This document shows, piece after piece, positions 1 through 5,246 of a DNA stretch of 9,868 nt (positions are counted from its first letter, which is position 1; each line of letters begins with the position of its first letter). The position numbers were made by a program, and so were the translations under genes. The notes beneath the pieces are model-generated. The model saw only the letters and a list, made by a program, of their open reading frames with translations, had not been told where the DNA came from and ran no database searches. The stretch comes from JBGPNN01 sp041487495 (GTDB lineage: Bacteria; Sysuimicrobiota; Sysuimicrobiia; Sysuimicrobiales; Humicultoraceae): the NCBI GenBank assembly GCA_041487495.1, contig JBGPNN010000122.1:1-9868 (forward strand), read 5' to 3'.

Positions 1-1
1 A

Positions 2-904
2 CGCGCGATCCTCGGGCCGGTCGACCGCATGACGGGCGCCATCCGGCGGCTGCGTGGCGGGGACTACTCGGCGCGAATTCAGGCGAGGATGAGCGACGAG
101 CTGCAGCTGCTGGGCGACGAGTTTAATACGATGGCCTCAGCGATCGAGGTGCGCGATCTCGAACTCGCCAGGATCAACCGTGAATTGGCCGAGGTCAACG
201 AGGCGCTGCGCCGGGCCAACCGCATCAAGGATGAGTTCTCTGCGGCGATGAGCCATGAACTCAAGACGCCGCTGCATGCGATCCGCGCCTACGCGCAGCT
301 CCTGCTCGAGGGCATCGACGGGCCCCTCACCGACGCCCAGCGCAAGGATCTAGACGCGATCCTGGCCGCCGGCGACCACCTGCTCCACCTGATTGAGGGC
401 ATCCTGCGCTACTCGGCGCTGGAGGCCGGCGGGATTGCCCCGCAGATCGCCGAGGTGCGGGTCGCCGACGCCGTGGACGCCGCCCGGCAAAACGTCGAGC
501 ACCTTGCGCGCGCGAAAGGGCTCCCCATCGACGCGAGCACCGACGGCGCGGCCACCGTGCGGGCCGACGAGACGATGCTGCGGCAGATCCTGATCAATCT
601 GCTTCACAACGCGCTGAAGTATACCCCGCGTGGCCGGATTTCCGTGAGCACGTCCGCGCAGGATGGGCACGTGCTCTTTGCCGTGGCCGACACCGGCCCG
701 GGCATCGCGCCCGAGGACGTCGGGACGATCTTCGAGCCGTTCCGGAGGGCGGGAAACCCCGCGAAGCGGGAGATCGACGGCATCGGCCTGGGTCTGGCGG
801 TCGTCAAACGTTACGTGGAGCTGCTGGGCGGGCGGATCTGGTTCGAGAGCGCCGCGGGCGGGACCACATTCTACTTTACACTGCCGAAAGGGAGTGGCGG
901 ATGA
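2..904 (+). CDS. Sensor histidine kinase, 5' truncated by window edge
   Basis: C-terminal part of a membrane sensor kinase that autophosphorylates on histidine and passes the phosphate to the regulator encoded next to it. The reading frame is open from base 2, so the first in-frame ATG (base 29) is internal: the codons before it (RAILGPVDR) continue into a HAMP linker (GPVDRMTGAIRRLRGGDYSARI, then DELQLLGDEFNTM). A short coiled stretch follows, then the HisKA H-box FSAAMSHELKTPLHAI with the phospho-acceptor His codon at 254-256. The HATPase_c part shows the N-box LLHNALKYTP, the G1 box DTGPGIAPEDVGTIFEPF and the G2 box GIGLGLAVVKRYVELLGG. The sensor and transmembrane portion lies outside the window, so the signal cannot be guessed. 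The stop TGA at 902-904 overlaps the next gene's ATG (ATGA), which points to translational coupling. Confidence 0.95.
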   Translation, partial: RAILGPVDRMTGAIRRLRGGDYSARIQARMSDELQLLGDEFNTMASAIEVRDLELARINRELAEVNEALRRANRIKDEFSAAMSHELKTPLHAIRAYAQLLLEGIDGPLTDAQRKDLDAILAAGDHLLHLIEGILRYSALEAGGIAPQIAEVRVADAVDAARQNVEHLARAKGLPIDASTDGAATVRADETMLRQILINLLHNALKYTPRGRISVSTSAQDGHVLFAVADTGPGIAPEDVGTIFEPFRRAGNPAKREIDGIGLGLAVVKRYVELLGGRIWFESAAGGTTFYFTLPKGSGG

Positions 905-1587
905 AGATCCTTGTGGTGGAAGACGACGCGCGGTCGAGGGAGTTGCTCGTCAAATATCTGGGCTCCAAGGGGCACGAGGTGAGCGCGGCCGAAGACGGCA
1001 GCCGGGCGCTCACCGCGGCCGTCTCTGTCGCGCCCGATCTGATCCTGCTGGACGTGAACCTGCCCGAGTTGGACGGGTGGTCGGTGCTCGACGCGGTCCG
1101 GAAGTTCAGCCGCGTGCCGGTCATCATGGTGACCGTGCGCGATTCCGCCCAGGAAAAAGTGGCGGGGCTCGACCTGGGCGCCGACGACTACATTACCAAG
1201 CCGTTCGACCTGCGCGAACTCGATGCCCGGATCAGCGCCGTGATGCGCCGGTATCACGCGTCGACGCCGCCGGTGATCCGCACCGAAGAGTTGTTCATCG
1301 ATGATGAGCGCAAGGAAGTCGTCGTGCGTGGCCAGAACGTTTCCTTGTCGCCCAAGGAATACGAGTTGCTGCGGTTGCTGGCTTCCAAACCGGGGAAGGT
1401 CTTCTCGACCGAGGAGATCCTGGCGGTGGTGTGGCCCGACCGCGACGCGGCCGCCGCGGAGGACGTGAAGAAGTACGTCCACATGCTGCGAAACAAGATC
1501 GAAGTGGACCCAGGCGATCCCAAGATCGTCGTCACGGCGCGCGGGTTTGGATACCGGTTCGCCGCCCCGGGGCCGTCCGCGCGATAG
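901..1587 (+). CDS. OmpR/PhoB-family response regulator
   Basis: DNA-binding response regulator of 228 residues, a typical length for the family. The receiver domain (about 1-118) has the acidic pair D8-D9, the phospho-acceptor D51 in LILLDVNLP, the switch Thr T78 and the conserved K100 in ITKPF. The C-terminal winged-helix Trans_reg_C domain (about 123-223) has LSPKEYELLRLLASKPGKVFS, the recognition-helix region VKKYVHMLRNKI and the ending TARGFGYRF. GGAG at 891-894 lies six bases before the ATG, inside the end of the kinase gene, and the two genes overlap by four bases, so they form one operon and are almost surely cognate partners. The regulated genes are unknown. No terminator is visible after it: the tRNA-Ser promoter begins within six bases of the stop. 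Confidence 0.95.
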   Translation: MKILVVEDDARSRELLVKYLGSKGHEVSAAEDGSRALTAAVSVAPDLILLDVNLPELDGWSVLDAVRKFSRVPVIMVTVRDSAQEKVAGLDLGADDYITKPFDLRELDARISAVMRRYHASTPPVIRTEELFIDDERKEVVVRGQNVSLSPKEYELLRLLASKPGKVFSTEEILAVVWPDRDAAAAEDVKKYVHMLRNKIEVDPGDPKIVVTARGFGYRFAAPGPSAR

Positions 1588-1592
1588 AGCCG

Positions 1593-1621
1593 GTGCCACT
1601 TCGGCGAATCTTGGGTATACT
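1593..1621 (+). promoter_or_regulatory. Predicted promoter of tRNA-Ser
   Basis: A -10 box TATACT at 1616-1621 lies 17 bases after GTGCCA (1593-1598, four of six matches to TTGACA). A start near 1628 would leave a leader of about 11 bases before the mature tRNA at 1639. It sits in the gap after the response regulator stop. It is the only promoter-like signal I see before tRNA-Ser and lepB. Confidence 0.6.
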
Positions 1622-1638
1622 AGTCCTCGGTACGCTTC

Positions 1639-1730
1639 GGAGGGGTGCGAGAGCGGCCGAATCGGCACGCCTGGAGAGCGTGTAGGTGGGGAGACCCGCC
1701 TCGTGGGTTCAAATCCCACCCCCTCCGCCA
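1639..1730 (+). tRNA. tRNA-Ser (anticodon GGA), CCA encoded
   Basis: Complete class II tRNA for UCC/UCU codons. The acceptor strand GGAGGGG (1639-1645) pairs with CCCCTCC (1720-1726), followed by discriminator G (1727) and an encoded CCA (1728-1730). The anticodon stem CACGC/GCGTG (1666-1670 and 1678-1682) encloses the loop CTGGAGA with anticodon GGA at 1673-1675. A long variable arm (about 1683-1702) forms a six-pair stem GGTGGG/CCCGCC around GAGA, as expected for serine tRNA. The T arm is GTGGG/CCCAC around TTCAAAT (1703-1719). All arms pair well, so it looks functional. lepB begins 35 bases after the CCA. Confidence 0.97.
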
Positions 1731-1765
1731 CGCACTGCTGAACATATGACAGGGGTTGGGAACGC

Positions 1766-2332
1766 GTGATGGTCAAGATGCGAAACATGATCGGACGGGT
1801 GCCGCAGGGCTGGCGCCGGGCTGGGCGCGGCGCCCTGGACTTCACCAAGACGCTGGTCATCGCGTTCCTGCTGGCCCAGGTCGTGATGGTCTCGGTCGCG
1901 CAGGCGTTCCAGGTCGAGCAGTATTCGATGGAACCCACGCTGCTGCCGCACGACCGGGTACTCGTCAACAAGTTCGTCTACCGGTTCCGAGAACCACAGC
2001 GGGCCGACGTGATTGTGTTGCACTACCCGCGCGACCCCAGCCGGAACTACATCAAACGCATCGTCGGGCTGCCCGGCGATCGTGTGGAGATCAAGAACGG
2101 TCGCCTCCACATCAACGACCAGCCGATCCAGGAGCTCTACATCAACGGGCAACCGTCGGGCGACTATGGGCCGGAGGCGGTGCCGGAGCAGTCATTCTTC
2201 GTCCTGGGCGACAACCGGAATAACAGCGAGGACAGTCGCGCGTTTGGGTTCCTCAAACGGAGTCAGATCGTCGGCCGGGCGATCTTGATCTACTGGCCGC
2301 CCCAGCGGATGCGGTTCCTCCGCGGCCACTAA
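1766..2332 (+). CDS. lepB: Type I signal peptidase
   Basis: Membrane serine peptidase that removes signal peptides from proteins exported by Sec or Tat. It has 188 residues, in the short Bacillus SipS-like range rather than the longer E. coli form. One N-terminal membrane segment (about 27-49) precedes the catalytic Ser S54 in QYSMEPTL. The general-base Lys is K97 in YIKRIVGLPGD, and the conserved box FFVLGDNRNNSEDSR follows. The start is either GTG 1766 or the adjacent ATG 1769; AGGGG at 1751-1755 is ten bases from the GTG and 13 from the ATG, which favours GTG slightly. No separate promoter is visible between the tRNA and this gene, so it may be read from the tRNA promoter. It converges with the acyl-CoA ligase gene, with 11 bases between stops and no evident terminator hairpin. 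Confidence 0.96.
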   Translation: MMVKMRNMIGRVPQGWRRAGRGALDFTKTLVIAFLLAQVVMVSVAQAFQVEQYSMEPTLLPHDRVLVNKFVYRFREPQRADVIVLHYPRDPSRNYIKRIVGLPGDRVEIKNGRLHINDQPIQELYINGQPSGDYGPEAVPEQSFFVLGDNRNNSEDSRAFGFLKRSQIVGRAILIYWPPQRMRFLRGH

Positions 2333-2343
2333 CGGCGCGCCCT

Positions 2344-4068
2344 CTAGTCCTGGTCAGCAGTGTCGCCCTTTTGCTGTTCGCGGTCGCGGATGTCGCGGCG
2401 CAGCGCCTTCCCCAGGAACGTCTTGGGGATCTCGGCCACGATCTCGATCCGCCGTGGAACCTTGTACGTCGAGAGCTGCTGGGCGCAGTAGTCACGTAGC
2501 TCGCGCTTGAAGGCCTTCTCGTCTCCTCCGTCTCTGGGAACCACATGGGCGACCAGCACCTCGCCGCGGATGCGGTGCTTGACCCCGACCACGGCGGCTT
2601 CCTTCACCTTGGGGTGTGCGTAGAGCACTTCTTCGATCTCCCGCGGGAAGACTTTGAAGCCGCCGATGATCACCATGTCCTTCTTGCGATCTTCGATGAA
2701 GAAGAAACCGTCCCCGTCCATCCGCGCGATGTCACCGGTGTAGAGCCAGCCGTTGCGGAGCGTCTGATCCGTCTCTGCGGGATTGTTCCAGTACCCCTTC
2801 ATCACCTGGGGGCCGCGGACGACGAGTTCGCCGACTTCGTTCAGCCCCAGATCGCGGGTGCCGCTTTCGACGTCGACGACCTTCGCGTCGGTTGACGGCA
2901 CCGGGATCCCGATGGATGCGACCTTGCGCGTGCCATACACCGGATTGGCGTGGGTCAGCGGGGAGGCCTCGGACATGCCGAAGCCCTCGGTGATCCGCCC
3001 GCCCGTCAGCTCCTCGAAGCGTCGCTGGACCTCGGCAGGCAGCGGCGCCGATCCCGAGACGCATGCGCGGATCGACTTCAAGTCGTACTTCTCCACATCG
3101 CGCAGCTGGTTGATCGCCAGGTACATTGCCGGGACACCCGGGAAGATCGTCGGGCGATATTTGGGGACGGCCTCGACGACGGCCTTGACGTCGAAGAGCT
3201 TCATCAAGAGCATGATGTTCACCGCGCTGACGGCCACCGACAGGTTCATGCAGACCGTCATCCCAAACACGTGGAAGAACGGCACCACCGAGAGGATGCG
3301 CTCCTGGCCGTCCTTGACGTCGGTCAGCCAGCTGCGGCACTGCAGACAGTTGCTGACCAGGCTGCGGTGGGTCAGCGTGGCGGCTTTGGGCACGCCCGTG
3401 GTCCCGCCCGTGTACTGGAGGACGGCGATCTCTTCCTGGTTCACGACCGGCCGCTGTTCGAGCCTCGGTGTGCCGAGCATGTCCATGAACGGGATGATCC
3501 CGGGGCCGTGCGGGATGACGTCGCCTTCCTTCCGCGCCTTCGCCAGCGAATACAGCAGTCGCCACTTCGTTGGGAAGAAGTCGTGCAGGTTGGTGACGAT
3601 GACCGCCTGCACGTCGGTTTGTGCGCGGACCTCACTCAGGTTCCCATAAAGCCTCGACAGCGTGATCGCGAATTTCGCGCCCGAATCCTTCAAGTTGAAC
3701 GTGAGGTCTCGTCCTTTGTACAGGGGGTTGACCTGCACCAGCGCCCCGCCCGCCTTCCAGGCGCCGAAGGCGGCGATGACGTACTGCGGGCAATTGGGCA
3801 GCGTGATGGCGACGCGGTCGCCGGGTTTGAGACCGCGGTCGATCAACGAGCGGGCGAACCGGTCGGTGAGGTCGTCGAGCTGCGCGTAGGTGATGCGCCG
3901 GTCGAAGTTGGGGCCGACCTGGATCAGGGCCTCTTTGTCGGGATACGTCTTCGCGCTGTGCGCGAGGAATCCGTGGACGGGATGTGTCGGCAACTGGAGC
4001 GTGCGCGGGACGCCGGGCTCGTAGAACCGATACCACGGCCGGTCTGCCGGCGGCTCGAAAACCTCCAC
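2344..4068 (-). CDS. fadD: Long-chain fatty-acid--CoA ligase
   Basis: AMP-forming acyl-CoA ligase of 574 residues that activates a fatty acid through an acyl-adenylate and loads it onto coenzyme A for beta-oxidation or lipid synthesis. Visible ANL-superfamily motifs are the P-loop YTGGTTGVPKAATLTH (219-234), FFHVFGM (264-270), the adenine-binding motif EGFGMSEASP (361-370), WLYTGDIARMDGDGFFFIEDRKKDMVIIGG (441-470, with the hinge around D460/R461) and the likely catalytic Lys K554 in PKTFLGKALRRD. Length and motif order fit FadD, but the acyl chain specificity cannot be read; a medium-chain or other acyl/aryl ligase is the alternative. The start is GTG at 4066-4068, chosen for the excellent ribosome-binding site just upstream. 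No partner beta-oxidation gene is in the window. Confidence 0.93.
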   Translation of the reverse strand: MEVFEPPADRPWYRFYEPGVPRTLQLPTHPVHGFLAHSAKTYPDKEALIQVGPNFDRRITYAQLDDLTDRFARSLIDRGLKPGDRVAITLPNCPQYVIAAFGAWKAGGALVQVNPLYKGRDLTFNLKDSGAKFAITLSRLYGNLSEVRAQTDVQAVIVTNLHDFFPTKWRLLYSLAKARKEGDVIPHGPGIIPFMDMLGTPRLEQRPVVNQEEIAVLQYTGGTTGVPKAATLTHRSLVSNCLQCRSWLTDVKDGQERILSVVPFFHVFGMTVCMNLSVAVSAVNIMLLMKLFDVKAVVEAVPKYRPTIFPGVPAMYLAINQLRDVEKYDLKSIRACVSGSAPLPAEVQRRFEELTGGRITEGFGMSEASPLTHANPVYGTRKVASIGIPVPSTDAKVVDVESGTRDLGLNEVGELVVRGPQVMKGYWNNPAETDQTLRNGWLYTGDIARMDGDGFFFIEDRKKDMVIIGGFKVFPREIEEVLYAHPKVKEAAVVGVKHRIRGEVLVAHVVPRDGGDEKAFKRELRDYCAQQLSTYKVPRRIEIVAEIPKTFLGKALRRDIRDREQQKGDTADQD

Positions 4069-4073
4069 GATGT

Positions 4074-4082
4074 CTCCCTCCC
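4074..4082 (-). promoter_or_regulatory. Ribosome-binding site of fadD
   Basis: On the minus strand the run GGGAGGGAG ends five bases before the GTG at 4068-4066. It fixes this GTG as the start; no in-frame alternative upstream is better. Confidence 0.8.
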
Positions 4083-4175
4083 GGGCGAAGCGGTAGGGCG
4101 GTGGTTCAAGTGCCGCAGGGGCAAATCCTGCAGTACCAGGTCATCGACGCACCCGAGAATCTCTGAACGTCTTCG

Positions 4176-4184
4176 TGCTATGAT
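4176..4184 (+). promoter_or_regulatory. Extended -10 promoter of the SRP RNA
   Basis: TGC followed by TATGAT (4179-4184) is an extended -10 element with five of six consensus bases. A start six or seven bases downstream falls at 4190-4191, exactly where the terminal helix of the SRP RNA begins. No convincing -35 box is seen, which is usual when the TGn extension is present. This agreement supports both calls. Confidence 0.7.
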
Positions 4185-4189
4185 TCTTG

Positions 4190-4462
4190 TGGCCGTGCTA
4201 GGTGGGGAGCTAGCGGTTCCCTGTCACCCGCAATCCGCTACAGCGGGGCTGAACTCCCGTCTAGAGGCGCCATCTCGTGGGGCCAGGCCCGCGCGCGCAG
4301 CGACGAAGGCCGGGTCCTGTGCAACGGGAACTGATCAACCCCGCCAGGCCCGGAAGGGAGCAACGGTACGTCAGCGCTCCCGTGTGCCGCAGGGACACCT
4401 GGCTGGAGCCAGCGACGCGGACACCGCTCGGGGGATGGTTGTCGAAGGCGGGTGCACGGCCA
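4190..4462 (+). ncRNA. ffs: Large (Alu-containing) bacterial SRP RNA
   Basis: RNA core of the signal recognition particle, which binds Ffh and targets nascent membrane and secreted proteins to FtsY/Sec. It resembles the B. subtilis scRNA from end to end. The Alu half has the block GGGGAGCTAGCGGTTCCC, the UGUNR element TGTCA (4222-4226) and CAATCCGCT. Helix 5 pieces are CCTGTGCAACGGGAA and TGTGCCGCAGGG (4383-4394). The Ffh-binding S domain has CCAGGCCCGGAAGGGAGCA with the GGAA tetraloop at 4352-4355. The ends pair perfectly: TGGCCGTGC (4190-4198) with GCACGGCCA (4454-4462). At about 273 bases it is the long form. No T-rich intrinsic terminator follows, and the vapC stop lies eight bases beyond. 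The exact 3' end after processing is uncertain by a few bases. Confidence 0.95.
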
Positions 4463-4470
4463 AAACTCTT

Positions 4471-4902
4471 CTACTCTTCCAGCGGGTTCTGCAGGCGGAG
4501 TCCGGGGAACCGCACGAAGCCCTGGTCGTTCGTGCAGAGCGTCGCGCCATGCTCAATCGCGAGTGCGGCCAGGTGGGCGTCCATCACCGAGGCGCCTCGC
4601 GATTGCGTTTTGCGGAGCACCTCGGCGAGGATCTCCCAATGACGCTCCCCAGGCGCGAGAACGGCCACGGCTGGCTGATTGAACCATGCCGATACAATCG
4701 CCATAGCTTCGTCAATCGAAAACGGGTACTCGAAGATGCGCGGGTTCGTTGCGATTCTCAAAAAAGCCAGGATAGTGACCCACGTGAGGCGAACCTGCGC
4801 GGAACTGGAGAAGAGGTCTTCTAGCCAGGCCCGGGCGCGCTTGTGGAGCGGTGTTGTCGGGACATACGCGTAGAGCAACAGGTTCGCATCGACAAGAATC
4901 AC
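4471..4902 (-). CDS. vapC: VapC-type PIN-domain ribonuclease toxin
   Basis: Predicted toxin of a type II module: a metal-dependent endoribonuclease held inactive by the neighbouring antitoxin. It has 143 residues, usual for PIN toxins. D5 in MILVDANLLLYAY opens the fold; D108 in SVMDAHLAALAIEHGA and D126 in CTNDQGFVRF complete the visible acidic site. The pattern (WVTILAFLRIATNPRIF, then DAHLAALA and FPGLRLQNPL) fits the TIGR00028-like PIN family rich in mycobacterial VapCs. The Glu normally found in the T-x-x-E position appears replaced by A46; as I recall this is common in that subfamily, so it need not mean inactivity. The start is GTG at 4902-4900, overlapping the vapB stop (GTGA). The 3' end faces the SRP RNA gene. 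The RNA target cannot be predicted. Confidence 0.92.
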   Translation of the reverse strand: MILVDANLLLYAYVPTTPLHKRARAWLEDLFSSSAQVRLTWVTILAFLRIATNPRIFEYPFSIDEAMAIVSAWFNQPAVAVLAPGERHWEILAEVLRKTQSRGASVMDAHLAALAIEHGATLCTNDQGFVRFPGLRLQNPLEE

Positions 4903-5144
4903 CTGTGGAATGGTCCCTCGAGCTGCTCGATGAGCTCGCTGATCTTGTCTAAGTTGAATCCTGGCCGCAGACCCAAGTCCCTGGTCTTCACCTCGAAACG
5001 CTTTGCTGGCTTACTTGCCCGCCGCGAGTTCAATGCCAGCCGCAGCAAATCGTTCACAACCTCCTTGAACGACCGGCCGGAGCGGCGGGCCTCGGCCTTG
5101 AGCTTGGCAGCCACGTCTTCATCGAGCGTCAGGGTCGTTCGCAC
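4899..5144 (-). CDS. vapB: VapB-type ribbon-helix-helix antitoxin
   Basis: Antitoxin of 81 residues encoded first in the operon. The N-terminus MRTTLTLDEDVAAKLKAEARRSGRSFKEVVNDLLRLAL is a ribbon-helix-helix (MetJ/Arc) DNA-binding domain: a beta strand followed by two helices. The C-terminal 40 residues (KRFEVKTRDLGLRPGFNLDKISELIEQLEG) should wrap the PIN toxin, as in other VapBC pairs. GTG 5144-5142 is the only possible start, because an in-frame TAG lies four codons upstream (5156-5154). No Shine-Dalgarno sequence precedes it and the promoter places the transcription start at the GTG itself, so translation is probably leaderless. By family precedent the VapBC complex should repress its own promoter, and matching palindromes are present. 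Confidence 0.92.
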   Translation of the reverse strand: MRTTLTLDEDVAAKLKAEARRSGRSFKEVVNDLLRLALNSRRASKPAKRFEVKTRDLGLRPGFNLDKISELIEQLEGPFHR

Positions 5145-5176
5145 ATCATGATGCTATCGCTTGATCATCATGATGT
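5143..5176. promoter_or_regulatory. Candidate VapB/VapBC operator: paired palindromes
   Basis: The self-complementary decamer CATCATGATG occurs twice, at 5144-5153 and 5166-5175, with centres 22 bases apart (about two helical turns). With one extra flanking base on each side the copies form a perfect 11-base inverted repeat (ACATCATGATG at 5143-5153, CATCATGATGT at 5166-5176). One copy covers the start site and touches the -10 box; the other overlaps the -35 box. This is the geometry expected for autorepression by ribbon-helix-helix dimers. Binding is inferred, not shown. Confidence 0.7.
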
Positions 5177-5179
5177 CAA
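5151..5179 (-). promoter_or_regulatory. Predicted vapBC promoter
   Basis: On the minus strand a perfect TTGACA (5179-5174) is followed after exactly 17 bases by TAGCAT (5156-5151, four of six -10 matches). Counting seven bases further puts transcription start at about 5144, the first base of the vapB GTG. Confidence 0.75.
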
Positions 5180-5210
5180 TACGAGCCGACTAGCCGGTTC
5201 GAACTTCGGG

Positions 5211-5216
5211 TATACC
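5211..5216 (+). promoter_or_regulatory. Possible -10 box for the SPOR-domain gene
   Basis: TATACC lies about 30 bases before the GTG start. Its upstream context resembles the tRNA-Ser promoter (13 of 16 bases identical between 1605-1620 and 5200-5215), but no good -35 hexamer is present 16-18 bases upstream. Confidence 0.35.
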
Positions 5217-5234
5217 TCCATTGAAGTGTCACGC

Positions 5235-5241
5235 AAGGAGG
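5235..5241 (+). promoter_or_regulatory. Ribosome-binding site deciding the SPOR-gene start
   Basis: AAGGAGG lies five bases before GTG 5247, a near-perfect site. It selects this GTG over the upstream in-frame ATGs at 5148 and 5151, which lie inside the vapBC promoter/operator. Confidence 0.85.
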
Positions 5242-5246
5242 CCAAC

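Noticed and set aside
871..1971. A 366-codon minus-strand frame opposite the response regulator, tRNA and lepB
   Set aside because: It covers a structured tRNA and two well-supported genes and shows no recognisable motif.
2333..2343. Bidirectional terminator between lepB and fadD
   Set aside because: GGCGCGCC is palindromic, but only eight bases long, without a loop or T-run.
4115..4131. Hairpin GCAGG-loop-CCTGC resembling a tRNA T arm (loop GGCAAAT) between fadD and the SRP RNA
   Set aside because: The loop lacks the TTC of a T loop and no other tRNA arm can be folded around it; it is more likely a chance hairpin in the fadD leader.
4463..4490. Intrinsic terminator after the SRP RNA
   Set aside because: There is no separate GC hairpin followed by a T-run; the sequence is only A-rich, then mixed CTT.
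2950..4824. A 624-codon open frame on the + strand opposite the acyl-CoA ligase, running through the SRP RNA
   Set aside because: It is the antisense shadow of a clear enzyme gene in GC-rich DNA, has an Asp/Arg/Gln-heavy composition with no domain motif, and crosses the SRP RNA and vapC.
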